Assembly (NCBI GenBank): GCA_035525225.1
Contig: DATLFA010000061.1
Location: 1-64,000, forward strand
Reading direction: 5' to 3'
DNA length: 64,000 nt
Source: DATLFA01 sp035525225
GTDB lineage: Bacteria > Actinomycetota > Acidimicrobiia > Acidimicrobiales > WLNW01
Made by a program: the position numbers and the translations under genes. The notes below the pieces were generated by a model. That model was not told the origin of the DNA, did no database searches, and saw nothing but the letters and a program-made list of their open reading frames with translations. Positions 7,831-16,993 of the stretch are shown here, piece after piece (the first letter of the stretch is position 1; each line of letters opens with the position of its first letter).

Positions 7831-8964
7831 GTGTCAGTGTCACCCGGCGCATTGCGGACCGACGAGTTCCATCGCGATCCGTATCCGACATACAAGGTGT
7901 TGCGTGACGAACATCCAGTGTTCCACGACGTTGCGCGCGGCGCCTACGTATTGACTCGCTTCGCCGACGTGCGCGAGGCGGCGCGCGACCACGTGCGGTT
8001 CTCGTCGGCCGCGACCCGCTCCGAGGTATTCGACCGGATCACCCGCATGGATCCGCCCGAACACGACCTGTGGCGCGATTTGCTGTCGGCCCGTTTTCGT
8101 TCGCGTCGCATCGGCACGCTCGAGGCCGATGTCCGGTCGGTCGCCCGCGCGCTGTTGGCGGTTGGTAACGACGGCCGGGGGTTCGATGTCGTCGAGCAGT
8201 TCGCGGCACCCATCCCCAGCACGATGATCGGGGACTTGATCGGCCTGCCGCGCGAACAGCATCTGCGCTGCCACGTACTCTCCGAAATATCGATCGCGGG
8301 TGAGCCCGCAGAGGCGGCCGCGGCGAACGACGAGATCTATGCGATGTTCGAGCCGGTGCTCGCGGCGCGCCGCCGCGAGCCTGCCGATGACCTCGTGAGC
8401 GCGTTGCTGAGCGCCGCCGTCGACGGCCGGGCACTGTCGCACGAACAGCTTCTCGGCTACTGCCTACATCTCGTCGTCGCCGGCAATGACACGACGGCGA
8501 ACCTGATCGGTACAGGAGCGCTGTTCCTCGCCCGTAATCCCAACCTGCGCGCCCGTCTCGTCGCGAACCCGTCGCTCATCGCGGACTTCGTTGAAGAGAT
8601 GCTGCGTCATGACGGTCCGGTGCAGATGCTCTTGCGCACGACGGTGGTGCCCGTCGAATTGCACGATGTGATCATCCCCGCGGGAGCGCCCGTCGAGCTC
8701 TACTGGGGAGCGGCCAATCGCGACGAACGCCAATTCCGCGATCCCGATGTGTTCGTGTTGGGCCGTCCCGAGATGCAACACCTCGGGTTCGGCCACGGTG
8801 TGCACTTCTGCCTGGGCGCGCATCTCGCCCGTCTCGAGGCGCGTGTTGCGTTCGAGGAGTTACTGGCGGTCGCGCCCGACTATCGGTTGACCTCAGACCA
8901 GTCGCTCACGATCAAGCCCGGGTGGTCCATCCGGGGCTACCACTCGGTTTGCGTCGCGCTCTGA
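7831..8964 (+). CDS. cytochrome P450
   Basis: The protein has 377 residues from a GTG start, normal to slightly short for a bacterial soluble P450. The I-helix oxygen-activation motif AGNDTT lies at about 217-222, the K-helix ExxR (E256/R259) follows, and the heme loop is 'FGHGVHFCLGAHLAR' with the cysteine ligand at about 327. It is probably a monooxygenase of hydrophobic substrates needing separate ferredoxin partners, none of which is adjacent. It converges on and overlaps the last 28 bases of an alpha/beta hydrolase gene. Confidence 0.93.
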   Translation: MSVSPGALRTDEFHRDPYPTYKVLRDEHPVFHDVARGAYVLTRFADVREAARDHVRFSSAATRSEVFDRITRMDPPEHDLWRDLLSARFRSRRIGTLEADVRSVARALLAVGNDGRGFDVVEQFAAPIPSTMIGDLIGLPREQHLRCHVLSEISIAGEPAEAAAANDEIYAMFEPVLAARRREPADDLVSALLSAAVDGRALSHEQLLGYCLHLVVAGNDTTANLIGTGALFLARNPNLRARLVANPSLIADFVEEMLRHDGPVQMLLRTTVVPVELHDVIIPAGAPVELYWGAANRDERQFRDPDVFVLGRPEMQHLGFGHGVHFCLGAHLARLEARVAFEELLAVAPDYRLTSDQSLTIKPGWSIRGYHSVCVAL

Positions 8965-9854
8965 TCGTCGGTGAGAAACGCCCGGAGCCGATCGGCGACG
9001 AGCATCGAATCGTCGATGAACATCAGGTGATTGGTTGATTCGACGACATCGATGCGTGCGTTCGGCAGTTTGTGCCGGAATCGTTGGGCCATAGCCGGTC
9101 CGTCGTGAAGCGTCTCGTCCTTTGGCACCAGGGTCAGCATCGGGATATCGAGCGCGGCGAGCGGCGTGATGTCGCACAGCTTCGGCCGAGCCTCGTTCGC
9201 GCGCGAACGGAACGTCGGGACGCCGACCGCGAACTGTTCGACGATGGGCTTCCACGGATCTTGGCGCAGTCGCACCTGTGTCGCGGGCATGACCATCGAA
9301 TCCGCGAACGCTTCGAGCCCGTCTTTCGTGGGTCGAATCAGCACCTTCGTGACCATCCCCATGACCCACCGCAGGTGTTGCCGACTCACGACGCCCGCCG
9401 GGCACAGCATCGCCAGTCGTTCGACCCGCGCCGGGTGTTGCATGGTGAAGTGCACGGCCATCCATGAGCCGATCGACGCGCCCACGAACGCGCTGCGTTC
9501 GATCGACAGCGCGTCGAGTGTTTCGGTGAGCCATGCTCCGACGTGTGCCGGTTTGGACAGTGGTCGCGTGGCCACGCTGAGGTTGAGATCACCGACCGCG
9601 TCGACCAGATGCACGTGGTGCGAGGCGGCCAGTGTGGGCAGCAGCGGGATCCACATCGTCGAACTGAACGACTTCGCGTGCAACGCGACGAGAGGCGGCT
9701 TGGCGGGGTCACCGGCGGTCAGCACGTGGGTCGAGCCATAGGACGTGTCGATGTCGCGCTCGTCGAGCGCGACATCGGATTGCTCGACGGCCTGCCGATA
9801 GATACGCGCGTACTCGTCTCGTGCCGTAGCGGTTCGAAAAGCGGACGCTCGCAT
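8937..9854 (-). CDS. alpha/beta hydrolase
   Basis: The protein has 305 residues. The nucleophile elbow is GASIGS, the oxyanion-hole strand is 'KPPLVALHAKSFSS' and the catalytic His lies near the C-terminus in 'ESTNHLMFIDD'. The family acts on esters, C-C bonds or haloalkanes and the substrate is unknown. It lies 13 bases after the 10260-9868 gene on the same strand, so the two may be co-transcribed. Confidence 0.85.
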   Translation of the reverse strand: MRASAFRTATARDEYARIYRQAVEQSDVALDERDIDTSYGSTHVLTAGDPAKPPLVALHAKSFSSTMWIPLLPTLAASHHVHLVDAVGDLNLSVATRPLSKPAHVGAWLTETLDALSIERSAFVGASIGSWMAVHFTMQHPARVERLAMLCPAGVVSRQHLRWVMGMVTKVLIRPTKDGLEAFADSMVMPATQVRLRQDPWKPIVEQFAVGVPTFRSRANEARPKLCDITPLAALDIPMLTLVPKDETLHDGPAMAQRFRHKLPNARIDVVESTNHLMFIDDSMLVADRLRAFLTDDQSATQTEW

Positions 9855-9867
9855 TCGGCAGACTCCT

Positions 9868-10260
9868 TCAGTCGGTTGGTCGAGGTTCGTTCAGGCGCAC
9901 TTCGGATTCCACCACGATGAGCGGCCCGGTGGCGTCACTGAGCGTCACCGCGAAACCCCCGGCCTCGTGGACGATGCCCGTGAACGGCACGGCGAATGGC
10001 GCGATCTTGCGCTGCGCCACGATGACCATCGACGCCGCAGACCCGAGGTCTTGGCCCTGCTGGTCGGCGAGCGTCAGCCGCAGCGCGTGCGTCGAACCGA
10101 TCTCGTCGTGATCGAACGCGATCAATCCGGCGAGGAATCCCTGGACCGTCGCCGGCATCCTGGATACCGAGTAGAACTCCCACCCACCACCGCGGATCAT
10201 CAGCATCCCGTCGCCCCCGACCTCTGCATTGGTCGCGGGAAGCGACGTCGCGATGTGCAC
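9868..10260 (-). CDS. conserved hypothetical protein, DUF6941-like
   Basis: The protein has 130 residues and is probably an all-beta protein ('MHIATSLPATNAEVGGDGMLMIRGGGWEFYSV'). The pattern of a short N-terminal strand, a Gly-rich turn and 'HALRLTLADQQGQDLG' resembles small DUF6941-type actinobacterial proteins. No catalytic residues are evident. It is probably in an operon with the downstream alpha/beta hydrolase. Confidence 0.6.
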   Translation of the reverse strand: MHIATSLPATNAEVGGDGMLMIRGGGWEFYSVSRMPATVQGFLAGLIAFDHDEIGSTHALRLTLADQQGQDLGSAASMVIVAQRKIAPFAVPFTGIVHEAGGFAVTLSDATGPLIVVESEVRLNEPRPTD

Positions 10261-10296
10261 GGCGCCGATAGTAGGGCGTCAGAGTGGGAAGCGGCC

Positions 10297-10319
10297 CGAG
10301 CCGCCGTCAGAGCGGCTCG
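10297..10319. terminator. 8-bp perfect hairpin at the end of the MaoC gene
   Basis: CGAGCCGC (10297-10304) and GCGGCTCG (10312-10319) form a perfect stem with a 7-base loop that includes the MaoC stop codon. No T-run follows on either side, so intrinsic termination is uncertain. The surrounding 10278-10315 sequence is a diverged copy of the 30-bp repeat at 10717-10800. Confidence 0.35.
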
Positions 10320-10702
10320 CGCCACACGAGCGCGTTGCCATCGAGCACGACCACGCCTTCGCCGTTGACGATCGTTGTGCGCAGGCGGCTGATCGGTTTG
10401 TCCGCCCGCATCTCGAGCACCTCGACCTCGGCCGTGATGGTTTCGCCGGGGCGCACCGGTTGACGGAAGCTCCAGTCGACATGGAGAAAGACGCTCCCCG
10501 GGCCGGGGAGGTCCTCTGCGACCACGGCGTTGAGCAAACCGCTCGTCACCCCGCCTTGCACGATGATGCCGCCGAAGCGCGACCGTTGCGCTACTTGCTC
10601 GTCGTAATGCAGCGGATTGCGGTCGCCGGTGATCTCGGTGAAGCGCTCGATGTCGGCGTGTTCCACGGTTCTGCTGCGGCTGGCCTTGTCGCCGACGTTC
10701 AT
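10307..10702 (-). CDS. MaoC-like (R)-specific enoyl-CoA hydratase
   Basis: The protein has 131 residues starting at MNVGDKASRSR, with AAAGGA seven bases upstream. The hydratase-2 motif 'FTEITGDRNPLHYDEQVA' supplies the catalytic Asp and His. It folds as a single hotdog domain and would act as a dimer, hydrating trans-2-enoyl-CoA or a related thioester. It lies in the same direction as the large SARP gene, separated from it by a tandem repeat. Confidence 0.88.
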   Translation of the reverse strand: MNVGDKASRSRTVEHADIERFTEITGDRNPLHYDEQVAQRSRFGGIIVQGGVTSGLLNAVVAEDLPGPGSVFLHVDWSFRQPVRPGETITAEVEVLEMRADKPISRLRTTIVNGEGVVVLDGNALVWREPL

Positions 10703-10716
10703 GTCGTGGTCCTTTC

Positions 10717-10800
10717 GAGCGGCCCTACAGGGCGGGAAGCGGGCCCGAGCGGCCCTACAGAGCGGGAAGCGGGCCCGAGCGGCCCTACAGAGCGGGAAGC
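10717..10800. repeat. 30-bp tandem repeat between MaoC and SARP genes
   Basis: GAGCGGCCCTACAGAGCGGG, continuing AAGCGGGCCC, occurs at 10717-10746 (one change) and 10747-10776, with a truncated 24-base copy at 10777-10800. The truncated copy supplies the last codons and TAG stop of the SARP gene. A diverged copy lies at about 10278-10315 on the other side of the MaoC gene. Confidence 0.9.
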
Positions 10801-13800
10801 GCCGCGCGCAGGCGCGCCGCATCGAGGGGCTGACCCGCCGCGTCGAACATCGACACTGCCTCGCGACGCAGCGCAGCGGCGGCTACTTCGTCACCTTCGG
10901 CGCTGACCACGTGGGCCCGGGCTTCGAGCAGCGCGGCCTGCCACGAGGTGCCGTCCCAACGGGCGACCGAACGCCCCGCCGCCTCCAGGTGGCGGTGGGC
11001 GTGTTCGAGGTCGCCGACCTGCGCGCACGCAATCGTGGCGGGCACCGCGAGCATCACGTGGCAGAAGATGCACGCGTCGTCGGTACCGAGCGTCGACTCG
11101 GCGCGGTCGACCATCGCGCGAGCAGCAGCGGCGTCGGGCGCCGCGACGATCAACGTGCCGAAGATGCGTTGAAGAAGGTGCATCGAGATCATCGACCAGC
11201 GCGCGAGTGGGAGCGCGCGTTGCAGCAGCCTGGTGGCTTCGTCACGGTCGCCCTGTGCGAGACGCACTTCCGCTAGTCGCTGCAACGAATGAGCCTCACC
11301 GGCCGCGGCGCCGATGTCGTGATGGAGGTCGACCGCTTCCTGAAGCTCGCGCTGTGCGACTTCGAGGTCGCCTGCGAGCAACGCTGCCTCGCCGGCGAGC
11401 GCGCACGCGAATGCGACGGCGCGAAGAGCGCCGGCCCGGTGTGCAGTGTGGCGCAGGGAGCGGGCGAGCTCGATGACATCTGCGTAGGGCATGGGCCCGT
11501 AGAGGAGGTATTCGGCGGGGCACAGGTAACCATCGAAGATCGCGAGCGCAACCTCTGGATTCTGGCGCGTGCGCTGGAGCTCGACGCGCATCCGATCGAA
11601 CCACTCTCCACGCGTATGCGCGAGCAGGCCCTGCAGCGCGACGAGCTCCAGCACCTGCCAGTTCTTGTCACCGGCGAGCACCTTGCGTTGTGCTTCTTCG
11701 CTGACCGACCAAGCCGTCTCGAGATCGTTGGAGAAGAACGCGAGGTTGCCCCGCGCGAGCAGTATCTCCGCGTCGGCGGGGCCGCCATCGAGCTCGACGC
11801 CGTCGAGCGCCGCCACCGCCGTAGCGAGATCGCCGACAGTGGTGCTCGCGCGCGCGAGGCGCGCCCGCAAGAGCGGCTGATCTACCTCCGCAGCGTGCTC
11901 GAGCGCGTGACGAAACGCCAGTGGCGCGTCGGGGTCGCCCAGCGCGAACAACAGATCGGCCCGGCGAGCGAGCGCGCGAGCACGGATGTCGCCGTCGGCG
12001 TGGCCGTGTATCTGCTCGATCAGGCTCAGTGCGTCGCGATACGCGCCGATCGCCGCCTCGCGTTCCGCCGCGCGCAGGAGAAAAGGTGCCGCGGCGCGAG
12101 GGTCGCCCGCCGCCACGAGATGGTGGCCGATGCGCAAGGGCGGCGCGCCTTCGCTCTCGAGCCGCGTCGCAGCGTCACGGTGGATACCCCGTAGACGGTG
12201 GGGCGCGATATCGGCGAGCAGCGCGTCACGGACGAGGCCGTGACGGAACCGGTAGTACGATCCTGTGTGCTCGAGGATGCGCGCGTCGATCGCCCGGTCG
12301 AGGTGCGAGAACGCCTCTTCGTCGGGTACCTCGGCCACCGCAACGAACTCGTCGGTGTCGAACGACGCGCCGAGAACCGCCACTCGTTGCAACACGTCGC
12401 GCGTTGCCGGCCCGATCGAGGCGAGGATCACACTCTCGATCGACGAGCCCCATGCGGGGGCGTCGGGGTCGCGCCGCGCGAGTTCGGCGAGTGCGAACGG
12501 GACACCTGCGCCCAACCCGACGATGCGAGCAACCTCGTCGGTGTCGAGATCGTCGTTCGTCGCGCGGACCAACTCGGCCGCGGCGTGGTCGTCGAGCGCC
12601 TCGAGTTGGATCGTGGTCGCTCCAGCCCGGCTGACGAGGCTCTGGCGCAACTGTTCGAAGGCCGCACCATCGGCGCCGGTACGAAACGCGATGACGACTG
12701 CGATGCGTTCGCCGGTCGCGCACCGGGCGATGTAGTGCAACAAACGCAGCGTTGCCTCGTCGGCCTCGTGGAGGTCGTCGAGCACGAGGATTGCACCGCG
12801 ATCGGCCGACGCGAGGCGCAGCAGTTCGGCGACGGCGACGAACAGCCGCTGATGGCCACCCTCGCCCGTCCAGGCGAGATCGGTGCCGGCGAGCGCGCGA
12901 TCGATCTCGTAGCGATAGATGTCGTCGAGGCCGTCGAGCAGCGCCGGTTGGCGACGGCAGAGATCGGCCAGTGCTTCGAGCACTGCGGCATAGGCCCAGT
13001 TGCCCTCGATGGCGGCGGCCGTTCCTGAGCCGGTGCGAAAGCCGAGCGAAGCCGCATGGTCGCGGACCCACGCGAGGAGCGCTGTCTTGCCGATACCCGC
13101 CACGCCGTCGCACAAGATCGTCTGGCCGCGACCCTGGGCTGCCGCGGCGACGGCCTCGACGAGCGCGTCGCACTCGCGCTCGCGGCCCAGCAGGTATTGG
13201 GCAGGGGCCGATGGACCGGTTCGAGTGGGGGCGGCGTGCACCTGCGCGAGCACCTGGTCGCGTAACGCGCGCGCGGCGGCGCCCGGCCCGACGCCCAACT
13301 CGGTGGCCAAGGCCTTGTCGAGCCGTTCGAACTGCCGCAGTGCTCCGTGGATGTCGCCCTCTGCGGCGAGGGACTGCATCAGCTGTAGATGCGCCTCTTC
13401 ATCAGTGGCGTCGAGCGCGACGAGGTCTTCCCAACGCCCCAGTTGCCGCAGCACATCGGTCTGTTGCATGCGCAGATGTTGGCGGCGCGCATCGAGCCAC
13501 TCGTCGTAGATGTCGATGGGCAGGAGATCGCCGGTGTAGGCCGCCGCGGCGTCGGCCAGGGTTTGGACATCGCCGGCGCGGAGCCCGGCCTCGGCGGCTC
13601 GTTCGAATGACACCGCGTCGACACGCACGTCGGCGTCAGGCAGGAGCGAGACGTTTTCGCCTCGCAGTACGACGGTGTTTGCACCGCCGAGTGCCCGACG
13701 GGCGAAGTGCGCAGCCTTGTGCAACCTGGGTGCCGCGTCTTCCACCGATTGATCGGGCCACAGTGCATCGATCACTTGCTCGCGGTGCAGACGGCGAGAA

Positions 13801-13943
13801 GGCGCGAGCGCGAGCAACTTGACGAGCGACGCGGCGTGGCGTCGCGACCACGCCGCGTCGCCGACTGGCTCACCGTCGCGGACGACAGCGAATCGCCCGA
13901 GCAGCATGATGTCGTAGTTCGATGGTCGCGAAAGGTTGCTCAT
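10785..13943 (-). CDS. AfsR/SARP-type regulator with BTAD, AAA-type NTPase and TPR-like region
   Basis: The protein has 1052 residues. Residues 10-110 form an OmpR-like winged helix ('SRRHAASLVKLLAL...HREQVIDALWPD') and about 110-235 the BTAD helical domain. An NTPase follows, with Walker A 'GVAGIGKT' at about 280-287 and Walker B 'AILVLDD' at about 384-390. The remaining 500 residues are TPR-like helical repeats. Such STAND-type regulators activate secondary metabolism or stress genes when a ligand and ATP are sensed. It overlaps the upstream flavoprotein gene by ATGA, so the two are translationally coupled. A paralogous DNA-binding half occurs at 18.5 kb. Confidence 0.93.
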   Translation of the reverse strand: MSNLSRPSNYDIMLLGRFAVVRDGEPVGDAAWSRRHAASLVKLLALAPSRRLHREQVIDALWPDQSVEDAAPRLHKAAHFARRALGGANTVVLRGENVSLLPDADVRVDAVSFERAAEAGLRAGDVQTLADAAAAYTGDLLPIDIYDEWLDARRQHLRMQQTDVLRQLGRWEDLVALDATDEEAHLQLMQSLAAEGDIHGALRQFERLDKALATELGVGPGAAARALRDQVLAQVHAAPTRTGPSAPAQYLLGRERECDALVEAVAAAAQGRGQTILCDGVAGIGKTALLAWVRDHAASLGFRTGSGTAAAIEGNWAYAAVLEALADLCRRQPALLDGLDDIYRYEIDRALAGTDLAWTGEGGHQRLFVAVAELLRLASADRGAILVLDDLHEADEATLRLLHYIARCATGERIAVVIAFRTGADGAAFEQLRQSLVSRAGATTIQLEALDDHAAAELVRATNDDLDTDEVARIVGLGAGVPFALAELARRDPDAPAWGSSIESVILASIGPATRDVLQRVAVLGASFDTDEFVAVAEVPDEEAFSHLDRAIDARILEHTGSYYRFRHGLVRDALLADIAPHRLRGIHRDAATRLESEGAPPLRIGHHLVAAGDPRAAAPFLLRAAEREAAIGAYRDALSLIEQIHGHADGDIRARALARRADLLFALGDPDAPLAFRHALEHAAEVDQPLLRARLARASTTVGDLATAVAALDGVELDGGPADAEILLARGNLAFFSNDLETAWSVSEEAQRKVLAGDKNWQVLELVALQGLLAHTRGEWFDRMRVELQRTRQNPEVALAIFDGYLCPAEYLLYGPMPYADVIELARSLRHTAHRAGALRAVAFACALAGEAALLAGDLEVAQRELQEAVDLHHDIGAAAGEAHSLQRLAEVRLAQGDRDEATRLLQRALPLARWSMISMHLLQRIFGTLIVAAPDAAAARAMVDRAESTLGTDDACIFCHVMLAVPATIACAQVGDLEHAHRHLEAAGRSVARWDGTSWQAALLEARAHVVSAEGDEVAAAALRREAVSMFDAAGQPLDAARLRAALPAL

Positions 13944-15151
13944 CGTCGTTCTGCCGACGCGTATGTTAGCGAAGGTGCGTCGAGTTCAGAAAGAAACGTG
14001 ACCTCGTCCGCCTGCGCGGCGGCGAGTGATCGCAGCAATTCCGGAATGGTGTCGAGATCCCAGGCGTACGACGCGATGGCGTCGGTTGTCGAGAACAGGT
14101 GGTGCGAGAGGCGGTTACGCACGACGCGATAGCCCTCGAGCGAACACTCGAGCGCGCGGATAGCCGAACGATCACCGAGCCCGGCGATGATCGCCCGCGC
14201 CAGCAGTTCGGCGTCGCGTAGCGCGTCGGAGATGCCGCGGGCACTGAGCGGATCGCGGTGGCACGCCGCGTCGCCGACGAGAGCCCACCCCGCGCCCCAT
14301 GGCCGCCGCTGATACCCGGCGATGCCCGGGTAGCTGCGCAGCCGGGGCAGCACGACACCACCGCGGACCCGCGCCGCCAGCTCCGCAGAGACCTCCGGCA
14401 GCACCGTCGTGAAGGCTGTGTGGATGTCGTTGCGGTGCAGTTGCCGAAAGCGCGCGTCCGGCATACCGACGAACACGCACGAGACGTCGCCATTCGTCGG
14501 GATGACCCCGGCGGCGACGCCCGGGCTGTAGAACCACTCGTAGCCGCGATTGTCGAGACCGCCGACGTAGGCGTAGATGACGGCGCCCGCATGCGCGCCG
14601 GCCCGTTCGGTTGGTGCGTCGACCCATCGGCTGAATCGCGAGCCGAGACCGTCGGCGCCGACCGACAGGGGCGCTGAGACGGTGAAGGCGTCGCCGTTCA
14701 CCGTATGGGCTCGCACACCCGACACTTTGCCGGCGTGGTCGCGCTCGACCCCCGTCACGGTGGTGTCGAAATGGACGTCCGCGCCGGCCTCTTGCGCGGC
14801 CTCGATGAGGATGCGGTCGAGCAGCGTGCGCCTCGGTGCGTAGAGCGCGTCGACGCCGGGGATCGGTCGGATCGTCACCACCGTCTCGTCGGTGCCGTAG
14901 CGGAACACGGTGCGTGTCACAGGGGGCACCCCAGCGCGGCGGATGTCGTCCGCCAGACCCCATCGGTGCAACTGCAGGACCCCGGTGCGCATCAGCGCGT
15001 GAGTCGACAGCGTGTCGGCGCCGGCGTGGCTACGGTCGAGCACCGTCACGCGCACACCGGCCCGGGCGAGCAACAATGCGGTGGCCGCGCCGGCGCAACG
15101 CGCGCCCACGATCACGACATCGGTCTGGGTATCGGGTGCACTCGTCATCAT
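13940..15151 (-). CDS. FAD-dependent oxidoreductase, geranylgeranyl-reductase-like
   Basis: The protein has 403 residues. An N-terminal GxGxxA dinucleotide site ('VVIVGARCAGAATALLLARAG') and the late 'WALVGDAACHRDPLSARGIS' motif place it in the PHBH/geranylgeranyl-reductase flavoprotein group. Substrates in this group range from phenols to isoprenoids. It is the first gene of a two-gene unit with the SARP regulator (4-base overlap) and is divergent from an ABCG transporter. Confidence 0.85.
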   Translation of the reverse strand: MMTSAPDTQTDVVIVGARCAGAATALLLARAGVRVTVLDRSHAGADTLSTHALMRTGVLQLHRWGLADDIRRAGVPPVTRTVFRYGTDETVVTIRPIPGVDALYAPRRTLLDRILIEAAQEAGADVHFDTTVTGVERDHAGKVSGVRAHTVNGDAFTVSAPLSVGADGLGSRFSRWVDAPTERAGAHAGAVIYAYVGGLDNRGYEWFYSPGVAAGVIPTNGDVSCVFVGMPDARFRQLHRNDIHTAFTTVLPEVSAELAARVRGGVVLPRLRSYPGIAGYQRRPWGAGWALVGDAACHRDPLSARGISDALRDAELLARAIIAGLGDRSAIRALECSLEGYRVVRNRLSHHLFSTTDAIASYAWDLDTIPELLRSLAAAQADEVTFLSELDAPSLTYASAERR

Positions 15152-15293
15152 CGACGCCTTTCGAGGCGCTCGTCGGGTGGTGAGCGACTCTGCCGAGTAG
15201 ACGGGACAGGGTTTCCTCGGACCTTCCCCCGCCGCCGCCCGGGGCGCGAGACCGGGAAGGTCGCGGGATCATTGCGGGGGCACCATCGGCTCC

Positions 15294-16976
15294 ATGACCT
15301 CTGTACTTCGTTCATCAACGTCACTCGCCGGTGGAACTGCATCGGCGACTCCCACTTCGTCGCGCCCCGGTATGGGCGTCGAGGGATCACGGCTGGTCCT
15401 GATGGCGGGCGGCCGTCGCTTGCTCGACGACGTCTCGCTGTCGATCGGCGCGGGCGAGCTCGTCGCTGTGATCGGCGCCAGCGGAGCGGGCAAGACCACG
15501 CTGCTCGAGACGCTGGCCGGGCTTCGAAAACCGCACCGCGGCACCGTGCGCTTCGTCGACCACCGGTTGGGGGCGCGCCTCGATGGCGGGCCTGCCCCGG
15601 CGATCGGCTATGTGCCCCAAGACGACATCATCCACAGGGAACTTGCCCTCGACCGCACGCTCTTGCACGCCGCATTGCTCCGACTGCCCGCCTCCACGAC
15701 CCGTGAGTCGGCAGTCCGCGACGTCGACCGGGTACTCGACGTGCTCGATCTGCGCTCGGTTGCGACCGTGCGTGTCGGCGCCCTCAGCGGGGGACAGCGA
15801 AAGCGCGCGTCGATCGCCGTCGAGTTGCTCGCGCAACCGGCGGTCTGTTTCCTCGACGAACCGACGTCAGGTCTCGACCCGGCGACCGCCAATGGGCTCA
15901 CGCGCGTTCTACGGAATCTCGCCGATGGCGGCAGCACAGTGGTCTTCACGACGCACTCCGCAGCGGATATCGAACACTGTGATCGCGTGGTCGTCGTCGG
16001 GATCGGTGGCCGCTTGCTCTTCTGCGGAGCGGTGCGCGATGCGCTCGCGCATTTCGCGGTGTCGAGCGTCACCGAGATCTACGAGGTGATCAATGGCTGG
16101 GCCTCGCCGACGGTGGCGCCCACGAGCGCGCCGCTGGCGCGTGGCCACAAGGCGCGATCGCCGCTGGCACCACCGCGACCCTCGAGCGCGGCATCGCCTG
16201 TCCGGCAATGGTGGGTGCTGACGGTGCGCGCCGCCGAGACGCTCGTTCACAACCGCCTCACATTGGCGATCCTTCTCGGCTCGCCGGCGCTCGTCACCGC
16301 GATGTTCGCGCTGTTGTTTCGTCCTGGCGCATTCGATCCCAACGATGGTGACTCGACGGCCGAAGTGATGGTGACGTTTTGGATCGCGTTCGCGGCGTTC
16401 TTCTTCGGATTGACCTACGGGCTGTTGCAGATCTGCACCGAGGTGCCGATCCTGCGGCGCGAGCGCCACGCCGGCATCTCGATCTGGGCATACCTGTTCT
16501 CGAAGGTCGCGTTGCTCGTGCCCTTTCTCGCGGTCGTCGACGTCGTGATGCTGGCAGTGCTGCGGGCACTCGATCGGTTGCCCGCGGCTCCGTTCGACGT
16601 GTATCTGTCGCTTGCCATCACGTTCTTGCTCGACGCGGTCGCCGCGCTGTGCATCGGGCTGCTCGCCAGCGCTGCCGTCGGCTCCGCGGCGCAAGCTGCG
16701 TTGGCGCTGCCGATGGTGTGCTTCCCGGCGGTGTTGTTCGCCGGTGCAATGGTGCCGCTACAGGTGATGGCCGGCGGGGGCCGTGCCATTGCGGCGTTCA
16801 TGGCGGATCGATGGGCTTTCGAAGCGCTCGCCCGCGATCTCGGTGTGGGTGAGTCGACTGCGTTGGGCACGCATCCGGCGAGTCATTACTGGCTGATCCT
16901 CGCCGGCTTTATCGTCGTACTCCTGTTGGCGGCGCGCGCGGCAGTCGCCCTGCGGGCCCGGCCGTCAGCGCGTTGA
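15294..16976 (+). CDS. ABCG-type ABC transporter (ATPase fused to permease)
   Basis: The protein has 560 residues. The ATPase comes first: Walker A 'GASGAGKTT', signature 'LSGGQRKRASIA', Walker B 'VCFLDEPTSGLD' and the switch His in 'TTHSAAD'. After a Pro/Ala-rich linker comes an ABC2-type membrane domain of about six helices. ATPase-first order and the 'QRKRASIA' signature are typical of ABCG half-transporters, which dimerise to export lipids or hydrophobic compounds. It stands between two SARP loci and is divergent from one of them. Confidence 0.92.
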   Translation: MTSVLRSSTSLAGGTASATPTSSRPGMGVEGSRLVLMAGGRRLLDDVSLSIGAGELVAVIGASGAGKTTLLETLAGLRKPHRGTVRFVDHRLGARLDGGPAPAIGYVPQDDIIHRELALDRTLLHAALLRLPASTTRESAVRDVDRVLDVLDLRSVATVRVGALSGGQRKRASIAVELLAQPAVCFLDEPTSGLDPATANGLTRVLRNLADGGSTVVFTTHSAADIEHCDRVVVVGIGGRLLFCGAVRDALAHFAVSSVTEIYEVINGWASPTVAPTSAPLARGHKARSPLAPPRPSSAASPVRQWWVLTVRAAETLVHNRLTLAILLGSPALVTAMFALLFRPGAFDPNDGDSTAEVMVTFWIAFAAFFFGLTYGLLQICTEVPILRRERHAGISIWAYLFSKVALLVPFLAVVDVVMLAVLRALDRLPAAPFDVYLSLAITFLLDAVAALCIGLLASAAVGSAAQAALALPMVCFPAVLFAGAMVPLQVMAGGGRAIAAFMADRWAFEALARDLGVGESTALGTHPASHYWLILAGFIVVLLLAARAAVALRARPSAR

Positions 16977-16993
16977 TCGATGCCGAGGAAGAG

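Noticed and set aside
10717..10800. Tandem repeats here, at 3413-3466 and at 40934-40989 considered as CRISPR arrays
   Set aside because: Units are directly adjacent with no unique spacers, and no cas genes are present.
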